From Asaia bogorensis_B (GTDB lineage Bacteria; Pseudomonadota; Alphaproteobacteria; Acetobacterales; Acetobacteraceae), in assembly GCF_900465315.1 (NCBI RefSeq), contig NZ_UBIX01000015.1: 64,000 nt of DNA; one strand, 5' to 3'. Both the position numbers and the translations under genes were made by a program. The stretch's first letter is position 1; each line of letters begins with the position of its first letter. The notes beneath the pieces were generated by a model that was not told the DNA's origin, did not search any database, and saw only the letters and a program-made list of their open reading frames with translations. Positions 54,493-62,230 of this stretch are shown here, piece after piece.

Positions 54493-55235
54493 TGCGAGAC
54501 TTCGTTCCTTTTTCACTCAAGTCCAGACGAGAGGACCAGGCGAGTAACGCTGACACCGCCACCCTGCCGCTCGCCCGCCACCTTGTTGATTTCGATGCCA
54601 AGCCAATGCCCCCGGCACCGCCTCCCGCCACCGATCAATCGGATTCGGCTCCGGCAGACGGGCAAGCGAAGCCTTTGGTGTCCTTGGCTCAGGACGAGAT
54701 TGATGCGCTGCAGCGTGCCGCTTACGACGCTGGTTTTGCAGCAGGCGCGGCTTCGGAGCAGGCCAGAGCCGAAGCCAACCTATCTTCTACACTGGCGGAC
54801 ATGATCCGTCAGAACGAAGATGTATGCGCCCGCCACTTCAGCCTGGCGCAAAAGGCGGGGGAAATTTTTGCCGAGGCGTTAGTCGACATCGTCAGCGCTC
54901 TGACCCGCCTCCCCCCAGAGCAATTAAATGGTATCCATCGCGATCTTCTGCAGGATGCAATCGATCTGATTCTGGGATCCGAGACAGTGGTTGAGGTAAC
55001 TTGCACCGCGGATGACGAAGTCCGCCTCAGAAGCGCGATTAGCCAGCCTGACAAAATAAGGTTTGAGCCTTGTGCTGTTCCCGGGGATTCACGTATCAGA
55101 ATCAGCACTGAGACCAACACGATCGTCCTCGACCCGGAAGAATGGCGCAGGAAGGCAATTGAGAAGGTGCTGACCTCACTCAACTCTTTGCAGCGTTCAC
55201 CAACTGCCTCACCCAAGACGACAAACGGACCGTAA
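54492..55235 (+). CDS. fliH: Flagellar export regulator FliH
   Basis: FliH binds FliI and links it to the C-ring through FliN. The 247-residue product has a Pro-rich N-terminus, the AYDAGFAAGAASEQARAEAN repeat region (a form of the FliH GxxxG segment), and a C-terminal vATPase-E-like domain. It starts at the base where fliG ends and its stop directly abuts the ATG of the broken fliN. Confidence 0.85.
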   Translation: MRDFVPFSLKSRREDQASNADTATLPLARHLVDFDAKPMPPAPPPATDQSDSAPADGQAKPLVSLAQDEIDALQRAAYDAGFAAGAASEQARAEANLSSTLADMIRQNEDVCARHFSLAQKAGEIFAEALVDIVSALTRLPPEQLNGIHRDLLQDAIDLILGSETVVEVTCTADDEVRLRSAISQPDKIRFEPCAVPGDSRIRISTETNTIVLDPEEWRRKAIEKVLTSLNSLQRSPTASPKTTNGP

Positions 55236-55467
55236 ATGATGAATGCAGATAACGGAATGATGGGGCTCGAGGATTTTGCCTCAGAGCCTCTCGATTCTTC
55301 AGGTTCCACAACCGAGACAGCAGCTGCCGGCAGCTAACAAGAAACTGGGCGAAGCTGTCGATATCTACGCCAATAACCGTCTCATTGCACGTGGCGAGCT
55401 GGTTGTCGTTGATGACAACAACATAGGCGTGACAATGACTGAAATCCTGTCGTCTTCGTCCTCCTGA
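55236..55467 (+). pseudogene. fliN: fliN, disrupted by internal deletion and frameshift
   Basis: FliN forms the base of the C-ring. The gene should start at the ATG (55236) that abuts the fliH stop. That frame gives MMNADNGMMGLEDFASEPLD and stops at TAA 55335-55337 after 33 residues. The C-terminal part of FliN is clearly present, but in the +1 frame: NKKLGEAVDIYANNRLIARG and ELVVVDDNNIGVTMTEIL, to the stop at 55467. The first half of the SpoA core, where FliN has a stretch like LGRxxMxVxxLLxLGxGxVVEL (about 30-40 residues), is missing between them. The join lies at a perfect 14-bp palindrome, AGCTGCCGGCAGCT (55322-55335). A full FliN cannot be made from this copy unless the sequence is wrong. 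Confidence 0.8.
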
Positions 55468-55522
55468 GTGTGAACACCATGCTTGCTCAGGGCCAATGTA
55501 ACGCATGCAACGGGCAGCACGG

Positions 55523-55864
55523 ATGAGCCTCCTGTCATGGGTGAGCTATGGTGCATCGTTTGCACTGGTAATATCGCTCATATTCCTTTTGCGATTTGTT
55601 GTGCGCTATCTCGAACCCCGCCTGGGCAGACGGAATACAACCAGAAGTTTACAGATTGTGGAAACACTGCCTCTTGATCCGAAAAGGCGACTGATCGTCT
55701 TTTCCTGTCGAGGGCGTGAAGGCCTTCTACTCACCGGCCTAAATGGAGATTCGTTCATCGGCTGGCTTGAGGGCGATTGCGGCCCGAACGACGGTCTCGT
55801 CCAGGCTAATCCTGAACCTGCCTCGGGTTTCAGCCAGTATCTCTCCGTCGAGCGTAGCTCATGA
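55523..55864 (+). CDS. fliO: Flagellar biosynthesis protein FliO
   Basis: FliO is a small membrane protein that helps FliP assemble in the export gate. The 113-residue product has one N-terminal membrane segment (SYGASFALVISLIFLLRFVV) followed by the basic stretch EPRLGRR and the FliO-domain pattern QIVETLPLDPKRRLIVFSCR and REGLLLTGLNGDSFIGWL. ATG at 55505 would add six residues. Its stop overlaps the fliP start (ATGA). Confidence 0.85.
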   Translation: MSLLSWVSYGASFALVISLIFLLRFVVRYLEPRLGRRNTTRSLQIVETLPLDPKRRLIVFSCRGREGLLLTGLNGDSFIGWLEGDCGPNDGLVQANPEPASGFSQYLSVERSS

Positions 55865-56700
55865 ATAATTATGTGATTCATTCAACCGGGGCGATAAAAT
55901 CCCGCGTAGTGAGCTCATGCAATACCAAGGCTACGACCTCTGGCAAGAGTCGAACCATCGGCCATTGTTTCACGCTTGTTGCCCTCACAGCCGTTCTGCT
56001 TTGTGCCCCTTGCATCGCGCACGCGCAGTCTCTTTCTATCGATCTTGGCGGTAGTGGCGGCAGCCCTGGAACAACGAGCCGCCTGATCCAGCTGACTGCC
56101 CTCATCACCCTGCTGTCTCTGGCACCGAGCCTTCTTGTAATGGTGACTGCTTTCACGCGTATCGTGATCGTCCTGTCGCTGCTTCGGGGTGCAATCGGCG
56201 CGCAAGGTACCCCACCGAACACGATCATCATCGGCCTCTCGCTATTTCTTACGTTTTTCGTGATGCAGCCTACTTTTGAACGATCCTGGTCACAGGGGAT
56301 CGCACCGATGATCAGTGGGAGCATGTCAGAGATAGACGGCCTCAAGGCTGCAGCAGAGCCATTCCGCGGCTTCATGGTTGCGCATGCCCGGCCTGGCGAT
56401 CTCGCAACTTTCTATCATCTGGCCAATCTCACACCTGCCAAAACCGCTGCAGAAACCCCATGGCGGGTTTTGATGCCTGCTTTCATGATTGGTGAGTTGA
56501 GCAGAGGCTTCGAAATGGGCTTCCTTCTTTATCTGCCTTTCCTGATCATCGATATCGTCACATCAAGCGTACTGATGAGTCTCGGCATGATGATGCTGCC
56601 CCCTGCAACAATCTCGCTGCCATTCAAGCTCATCTTCTTTGTCATGATTGATGGGTGGCAGATGGTAGCAGGCGGCTTGGTACGCAGCTTCGGCTCCTGA
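55861..56700 (+). CDS. fliP: Flagellar export gate protein FliP
   Basis: FliP forms the core of the export gate with FliQ and FliR. The 279-residue product has a cleavable signal (cleavage near AHAQ), and membrane segments including SLAPSLLVMVTAFTRIVIVL, LFLTFFVMQPTFERSW and the C-terminal LPFKLIFFVMIDGWQMVAGG signature. It overlaps fliO. fliQ and fliR do not follow; a chemoreceptor does. Confidence 0.96.
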   Translation: MNNYVIHSTGAIKSRVVSSCNTKATTSGKSRTIGHCFTLVALTAVLLCAPCIAHAQSLSIDLGGSGGSPGTTSRLIQLTALITLLSLAPSLLVMVTAFTRIVIVLSLLRGAIGAQGTPPNTIIIGLSLFLTFFVMQPTFERSWSQGIAPMISGSMSEIDGLKAAAEPFRGFMVAHARPGDLATFYHLANLTPAKTAAETPWRVLMPAFMIGELSRGFEMGFLLYLPFLIIDIVTSSVLMSLGMMMLPPATISLPFKLIFFVMIDGWQMVAGGLVRSFGS

Positions 56701-57214
56701 CAGGCGCGTTTCAGCAATAACGCCACCAGCCAGCTATTCCCGCTCTAAACCGAAGCTCAGTCCAACCATTCACGCCGTAAGGGTTGAGACGCAAATGCCG
56801 TCGCATGCCTCAACCATGGAAGCCCTGACTGCCCCCCTGACCGCACCCCTGCGCGCACCCCGATAAAGCTTAAAAGTGCGGATTCCATTCGTTACGATCT
56901 GTCGTCGGCCACGGCAATGAGTACAGAACGCTGCTGCGCGGAATTCTTCTCACGCTGTTACCTGTTTACCAATCTGAACAAAAATCTCGTCCAGAATGAA
57001 ACATAACGGTGACGGAATATATTGACGTATAACATCCGGCGTGAATGATTAACCTGAATCTAACGTTGCGGGAGCGGGCTTGCCCGCAAACGCGCCTCAT
57101 GCCCCAGCGCCCACCTTCACGCCCGTCGGGAGTCTCCGCTCTAGCAAATTTTATCGATGAGTCTTCTCACCCCTCCTTCCAGCCTCATGCCTCCAAAAAC
57201 GGAAAGCGGTCCCC
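56701..57214. promoter_or_regulatory. Upstream region of the double-Cache receptor, with CtrA-box-like site
   Basis: A 514-bp gap between fliP and the next chemoreceptor. TTAACCTGAATCTAAC at 57049-57064 is one base from the CtrA consensus. No gene or strong terminator was identified, though a C-rich stretch at about 56830-56865 is notable. Confidence 0.4.
57049..57064. promoter_or_regulatory. CtrA-box-like site (TTAACC-N5-CTAAC)
   Basis: TTAA-N7-CTAA followed by C, one mismatch from TTAA-N7-TTAAC, with the CC after the first half-site also matching the CtrA consensus. It lies about 150 bp upstream of the GTG start of the double-Cache receptor. Confidence 0.4.
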
Positions 57215-59398
57215 GTGCGCAGAAAATCTCTTCATCATCCTGCCTTCAATCTCGCCAGCAAAATCGTTCTGGCCTGCGGCATTTGCTTCGTAGCAATCCA
57301 GATCGTCGCCGTATCCATATCCGGGTTCATGATGAAGAAAGAGGTAGAGAAAAAAATCTACTCGCAAGCAATCCAGAAAAGTCAGATATTGGGTCAGAAG
57401 ATCGCCCGATCAATAGCTGAGCAGAGCCTGGTTGTACGAGGCATTCAAAGCGCCATCGAAAGCGGCCATCAGACGGGCGTCTTGAACAAGCAGTTCATTG
57501 TTGACCTTCTGGTCGAGGACATGCGGCGTTTTCCAGCGATTTTCGGCATGGATTTCAAGGAGATCCCGCATGGTTTCGATGGGACGCAGCTTCCGGGCGG
57601 TCCAGGAACGAACCCGGAGGGAATATTCTTCCCTTATGTCGTGCGTGACGGTCATGGAAATATTGCCGTGCGGACCCCTTCCGCCCACTATAGCGATTTT
57701 TACAAGGCCATAATCAGAACAGGCAACCCGGATGGCCTTGAACCCTATATCGACCACGATTCCGGTGTTCCCATGGTCTCCCCGACCTTCCCTATCACGT
57801 TCAATGGCAAACGAATCGCCGTCGTAGGGGCTGATATTCCCTTGGACTGGCTTGTCCCTATGCTCAAGGAAGTCCAGATCGCGCCGGGCACCAAGATCTC
57901 GCTTCTGTCCAGCCAAGGCTTCTGGGTCGTAAGCCCTACACCTGCCCAGATCATGCAGCACTTCCATGATGACGCCTCCAGAGCTTTCAGCAAGGCCCTC
58001 TCTGCGCACGATGTCACCATCATCCCCGGGTTTGACGGTGGGAGTGCAGACCGTATCCTGGTTCCCATCACGGTGGATGGTTTCGGCACTTACTGGACCC
58101 TCGTGGTCGACCTCCCGGGTGAGGCCATCACGACACCGGTCTGGCATACAATTTTCACTCTCGTCATTCCGGGCATCGTGCTGATCGTCATTTCGCTCGT
58201 CCTGATGTGGCTCATCTTCCGCAAGCTTCTCAGCAACCCGCTAGGCAGCCTGATTCAGGCTGTCTCTGAATTGGAAAACCGCCACTATCAGGCACGTGTC
58301 TTCGGAACAGAGCGCCAGGATGAACTCGGTGCAATCGCACGCGGGCTGGACGCATTCCGCTCATCGTTGCTGAAGGCGCAGGAAGCCGACTTGCTTCTGG
58401 AAGGGGAGCGACGCCGTAACGAAGAAGCGCAGCGGGTGCGGCATGAGCAGGATGAACGCAGGCTGGATGACATAAGAAAGGTCGTTGCGCAGATTGGCGG
58501 GGCGCTTTCGGCCCTTTCGAACGGCGATCTCGCCTCAGAACTGCGTCAGCCTCTTCCCGATGAGTTCGAGATTTTACGGACGGATTTCAACAGGTCGATC
58601 AGGGAACTCGCAAATACCATCTCAGGTATCTCGACTGCTGCACAGACCATCCGGGATGGAAGCGAAACCGTCCATGGCGGTGCCGAGAATCTGGCACAGC
58701 GGACCGAACAGCAGGCGGCAGCTCTGGAGCAGACAACGGCTGCGATCAGTCAGATCGCGCGCAGTGCCTCTCATTCGGAAGAGCTGATCACCAGCGCCCA
58801 GTCGATCGGCGAGGAAGCCTGCAACTCTGCCGCAGCTTCAGCCGATATCATGCGCCGCACACGTGACGCCATGTCGCGGATAGAGAACAGCTCGTCCCAG
58901 ATTGTCGACATCGTCTCGATCATCGAGAACATTGCTTTTCAAACCAATGTCCTTGCCCTGAATGCCAGCATCGAAGCGGCGCGGGCTGGCGACGCCGGTC
59001 GCGGTTTTGCCGTCGTGGCTGACGAAGTGAGAACTCTGGCGCAGCGATGCACCGAAGCGGCCAAAAGTGTGAGTGCGCTCGTAGGGAAAACATCAGACGA
59101 GATACATATCGGCGCCGAATGTGTGCATGAAACAGAAAACGCGCTTGCCACGATTTCCGGTCTTGTCACAACGATGGGTGAAAGACTGACCACCATCGTT
59201 CGAAATGCGCGCGAACAGGCGGTAAGCCTGAAGGAGGTCAATTCGGCCATCGGGGTCATGGATCGCACGACACAGCAGAATGCCGGTATCGCAGATGAGG
59301 CACGTTCTGCTTCCAGAAGCCTGACGGATGAAACACACTCCATGCTTCACCTGATCCTGCGTTTTTCGCTCCCGGCAACGAGCGCGGCGACCTATTGA
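57215..59398 (+). CDS. Chemoreceptor with double-Cache sensor
   Basis: A 727-residue methyl-accepting chemotaxis protein. Membrane segments at about 15-38 and 312-336 enclose a 270-residue periplasmic domain of dCache_1 type, with LEPYIDHDSGVPMVSPTFPI and GKRIAVVGADIPLDWL. A HAMP domain (about 337-390), coiled coil and signalling tip (NIAFQTNVLALNASIEAARA) follow. The RxWY-type motif of amino-acid-binding dCache domains is not evident, so the ligand is open; carboxylic acids are possible. The GTG start with GGAAAG upstream is the best available. No C-terminal CheR-binding pentapeptide is present. Confidence 0.9.
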   Translation: MRRKSLHHPAFNLASKIVLACGICFVAIQIVAVSISGFMMKKEVEKKIYSQAIQKSQILGQKIARSIAEQSLVVRGIQSAIESGHQTGVLNKQFIVDLLVEDMRRFPAIFGMDFKEIPHGFDGTQLPGGPGTNPEGIFFPYVVRDGHGNIAVRTPSAHYSDFYKAIIRTGNPDGLEPYIDHDSGVPMVSPTFPITFNGKRIAVVGADIPLDWLVPMLKEVQIAPGTKISLLSSQGFWVVSPTPAQIMQHFHDDASRAFSKALSAHDVTIIPGFDGGSADRILVPITVDGFGTYWTLVVDLPGEAITTPVWHTIFTLVIPGIVLIVISLVLMWLIFRKLLSNPLGSLIQAVSELENRHYQARVFGTERQDELGAIARGLDAFRSSLLKAQEADLLLEGERRRNEEAQRVRHEQDERRLDDIRKVVAQIGGALSALSNGDLASELRQPLPDEFEILRTDFNRSIRELANTISGISTAAQTIRDGSETVHGGAENLAQRTEQQAAALEQTTAAISQIARSASHSEELITSAQSIGEEACNSAAASADIMRRTRDAMSRIENSSSQIVDIVSIIENIAFQTNVLALNASIEAARAGDAGRGFAVVADEVRTLAQRCTEAAKSVSALVGKTSDEIHIGAECVHETENALATISGLVTTMGERLTTIVRNAREQAVSLKEVNSAIGVMDRTTQQNAGIADEARSASRSLTDETHSMLHLILRFSLPATSAATY

Positions 59399-59985
59399 AG
59401 GTCACACCCTCCTGCCTTGAGCGCATCATGTTGCATCGAGGCGGGTGGTCTCCTTACGTGGCCAAAATATCGTCAGGCGCTTACCGCTCACACCTGGAGT
59501 GGACGCCCACAATCAGGTCGTAGCCGGGACTACAGGGTGACAAGCGCCGACTCCCCATGGCGGCTGGCCTCTGACAGCCGCCCCCTCAGCCACCAACGGG
59601 AGGTCGTCGATCCTCGATCAGGTTTCTTCAGTTCTTGCGCTGCACCAGAAACGCTCATTCAGACGACAGCATGAGACATAGGCGCTTTCTGATGATACGG
59701 CAGGATAACGCGAAAAGCGCGGAAAGCCTCTCTCCGGCAGATAGTGCCTGAGAGGTAATAACTCCCTGATATCATGACCCACTAGCCGACAATTTTCGGG
59801 ATCTCATCATCGTACGCGATACGCTTAACTTGTTCTTAATGGCTTCGTGTGAGCGTAAAGTTTCTGATCTTTGTGGCCGAAGGATAAAGACGAGATCGAA
59901 AAGACACTTTGCCCGCCACTCATCACAAATGACTATCGAAACAATAATTTCATATAATTTACTTACGATCGCAGAGTAGGAAAAA
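59399..59985. promoter_or_regulatory. Upstream region of the chemotaxis operon
   Basis: A 587-bp gap between two chemoreceptor genes. It contains a perfect CtrA-type box at 59825-59839 and a TATAAT-like element near 59954. No protein-coding gene is supported; short frames here lack recognisable content. Confidence 0.45.
59825..59839. promoter_or_regulatory. Perfect CtrA-type box (TTAA-N7-TTAA)
   Basis: TTAACTTGTTCTTAA matches the CtrA consensus TTAA-N7-TTAA exactly. It lies 146 bp upstream of the receptor-STAS-cheY-cheA operon. CtrA controls motility and chemotaxis genes in many alphaproteobacteria. Confidence 0.5.
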
Positions 59986-61545
59986 ATGAAAACCTGGCTG
60001 TATCGAGAAGCATCATTCCGGTCCAAGATTGGTACGGTCATGCTTTGCTCCGAAATCCTGCTTGCCGCGATCGTGCTCGGCGAAGTCGCTGCTTTTCTCG
60101 CCGGGGCCCTGACGTCAGTCGCCTTTTCTTTCCTGCTGCCACTCACACTGATCACAGCGGCAGCTGTTTTTGCAGGATGGCAGATACTCAACCAGACAAT
60201 CTCGGCACCGGTGGAGGCAATCCTCAATATGGGGGAGGCCCTCCTTCGTGGAGATACACGCACGCGCACGCGTTACACTGGCTTCAGAGATGATAGCGGC
60301 TCCCTTGTAGCTCTACTGGAGCGCCTTCACAACCAAACGCATGACGATGCTGACCGGGCGGCAGCCCACAAGCATATGAGCGAAGAGATCGAAGAGCTGA
60401 AGCGCACCGCTGCCAACAGGCAGAAAAGCGTCGCGTCAGGGGCGGAAACCCTCGTATCTGCATTGAGAACCGTTGCGCAGGGCAATCTGGATTGCCGCAT
60501 TCCGGCCGAGGCGGCTGAGGGAGAATTCGCGCCGATCCGCGAGGCTTTCAACGAAGCGTGCCAAAGCTGGAAACATATCCTGCAAACAATGGCAAAAAGC
60601 TCGGAATTCATTACGACCGGGGCTGCAGAGATTTCCACGGCCTCGGACGATCTCGCCAGAAGAACGGAGCGTCAGGCTGAAAATCTTGGCCAGGCGGCTG
60701 CCTCGGTACGTACGATCAGCAACGGCATTCAGACAACTGCCGATGTCTGTTCCGATTCCAGCCTCGAGACCAAGAAAACGCTCGACAAGGTCAAGCTCGC
60801 AACAGAAATCATGGCGGATGCCAATGCCGCAATGGTCGGCATTCAGAAGTCCTCGACAGCAATAAGCGAGATCATTTCCGTCATCGACGGAATTACATTC
60901 CAGACCAATGTTCTCGCGCTGAACGCTGGTGTCGAGGCTGCGCGAGCGGGCGACGCAGGACGCGGCTTTGCCGTGGTGGCGCAGGAAGTACGGTCACTTG
61001 CAGAGAAATCGGCCAAGTCAGCGAATGAGATCAAACGTCTCATATCTGTCTCCGCAGAGCAGGTCGACAAGGGCGTAACTCTCGTTCAGCGCACGAGTGA
61101 ATATCTCAGCGATTTCTCCGAAAGCGTTTCGAACATAGCCCAGCGTATTGATGGCCTTACGGTCACAACGCGAGATCAGGCAGCGCGTCTCGTAGAGGTC
61201 ACGACGTCGATCAACGAAATGGACCAGGTAACCCAGCAAAACGCAGCGATGGTGGAAGAGGCTACAGCCGCCAGCCATAACCTCAGCGCCGAGACCCGCA
61301 CTCTTTCAGAAACGCTCGGACGCTTCCACGTGGATACAAACGCGAAGCCGAAAACATCTCCTCCCAGACCGCCAATGGCCAGGCCTCCGGTCGTCAAACC
61401 AGCCGTCACAACGAGGACTGCTGTCGTCCCTCCGGTGGTGAAAAATCCGGCGCAGCCCCCTTCCCCCGCACCTGCCAAACAGGCGGCAGTTCCCAGGCCT
61501 GCTTTGCAAGTGACGTCTTCTGACCAGGGCTGGGAGGATTTCTGA
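59986..61545 (+). CDS. Chemoreceptor without periplasmic domain, with CheR-binding tail
   Basis: A 519-residue receptor. Two adjacent membrane segments (about 16-40 and 43-68) form a hairpin with almost no periplasmic loop, so there is no external ligand domain. A HAMP-like linker and the signalling tip (GITFQTNVLALNAGVEAARA) follow. The last 65 residues are Pro/Val/Ala-rich and end in GWEDF, matching the xWxxF pentapeptide that tethers CheR and CheB. It may sense membrane energy state or serve as the scaffold receptor that brings CheR to the array. Its stop overlaps the STAS gene (TGATG), making it the first gene of the che operon. Confidence 0.9.
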   Translation: MKTWLYREASFRSKIGTVMLCSEILLAAIVLGEVAAFLAGALTSVAFSFLLPLTLITAAAVFAGWQILNQTISAPVEAILNMGEALLRGDTRTRTRYTGFRDDSGSLVALLERLHNQTHDDADRAAAHKHMSEEIEELKRTAANRQKSVASGAETLVSALRTVAQGNLDCRIPAEAAEGEFAPIREAFNEACQSWKHILQTMAKSSEFITTGAAEISTASDDLARRTERQAENLGQAAASVRTISNGIQTTADVCSDSSLETKKTLDKVKLATEIMADANAAMVGIQKSSTAISEIISVIDGITFQTNVLALNAGVEAARAGDAGRGFAVVAQEVRSLAEKSAKSANEIKRLISVSAEQVDKGVTLVQRTSEYLSDFSESVSNIAQRIDGLTVTTRDQAARLVEVTTSINEMDQVTQQNAAMVEEATAASHNLSAETRTLSETLGRFHVDTNAKPKTSPPRPPMARPPVVKPAVTTRTAVVPPVVKNPAQPPSPAPAKQAAVPRPALQVTSSDQGWEDF

Positions 61546-61829
61546 TGTCCGTCATACCTGTGCCCCCGGAGACGATGCCTCATCAGATCATGCTTCCTCC
61601 GCGCCTTGACACCAAGGCCGCCGCAGCGCTGCGCGATGATCTCATGGTAGATGATGACACGCCCGTGGATGGATCGGCAGTCACTTATCTCGGAGGTCTT
61701 TGCCTCCAGATTCTCCTTGCTGGCAAACGCGAGATTATCAATCCATCCGAAAAGTTGGCTGAAGCTCTGGCACTCTTCGGTGTGCCTTTCCTCCTGCGGG
61801 AACCCCGCACAACATCCAGCGAGACCTAG
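61545..61829 (+). CDS. STAS-domain protein of the chemotaxis operon
   Basis: A 94-residue single-domain STAS protein, related to anti-sigma-factor antagonists: MLPPRLDTKAAAALRDDLMV, then GSAVTYLGGLCLQILLAGKR. The canonical phospho-site DSxG is replaced by DGSAVTYLG, so the phospho-acceptor is uncertain. It overlaps the receptor stop by one base and precedes cheY by 2 bp. STAS proteins occur at this position in several alphaproteobacterial che operons; their job there is poorly known. Confidence 0.75.
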   Translation: MSVIPVPPETMPHQIMLPPRLDTKAAAALRDDLMVDDDTPVDGSAVTYLGGLCLQILLAGKREIINPSEKLAEALALFGVPFLLREPRTTSSET

Positions 61830-61831
61830 AC

Positions 61832-62215
61832 ATGAGCGATACAAAGACTGTGCGCGTTCTGACGATTGATGATTCCCGAACGATGCAGAGTATGCTCCGC
61901 ACAGCCCTGGAAGGCGCTGGATACGACGTTATTCAGGGGAATGATGGTGTGGAGGGTATCAGCGTTCTCGAATCAGCGACCCCCGCGCCGGATGTCATCA
62001 TTACCGACATCAACATGCCCCGTATGGATGGTTTCGGCGTGATCGAGACGGTGCGCGGCCTTGAGCCGTTCCGTCACCTGCCGGTCATCGTCCTCACAAC
62101 TGAAAGCGACCAGGAAAAGAAGGCTCGTGCCCGAGCCGCCGGCGCAACCGGGTGGATCATAAAACCCTTCAACTCCGAAAGCCTTGTCTCCGCCATACGT
62201 CGCGTCACAGAGTAG
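61832..62215 (+). CDS. cheY: Chemotaxis response regulator CheY
   Basis: A 127-residue single receiver domain. It has the acidic pair Asp13-Asp14 (LTIDDSRTMQ), phospho-acceptor Asp59 (VIITDINMPRMDG), Thr90 and Lys111 (GWIIKPF), all the residues needed for phosphorylation by CheA and binding to FliM. It starts 2 bp after the STAS gene and precedes cheA by 15 bp. Confidence 0.95.
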   Translation: MSDTKTVRVLTIDDSRTMQSMLRTALEGAGYDVIQGNDGVEGISVLESATPAPDVIITDINMPRMDGFGVIETVRGLEPFRHLPVIVLTTESDQEKKARARAAGATGWIIKPFNSESLVSAIRRVTE

Positions 62216-62230
62216 AGAAGCAGGATCAGC

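Noticed and set aside
57410..58147. 245-residue minus-strand frame inside the double-Cache receptor
   Set aside because: Antisense of a well-supported receptor gene, without any known domain.
61176..61844. 222-residue minus-strand frame across the receptor tail and STAS gene
   Set aside because: Its Gly-rich stretch is the antisense of the Pro-rich receptor tail; the plus-strand genes are coupled and have clear domains.
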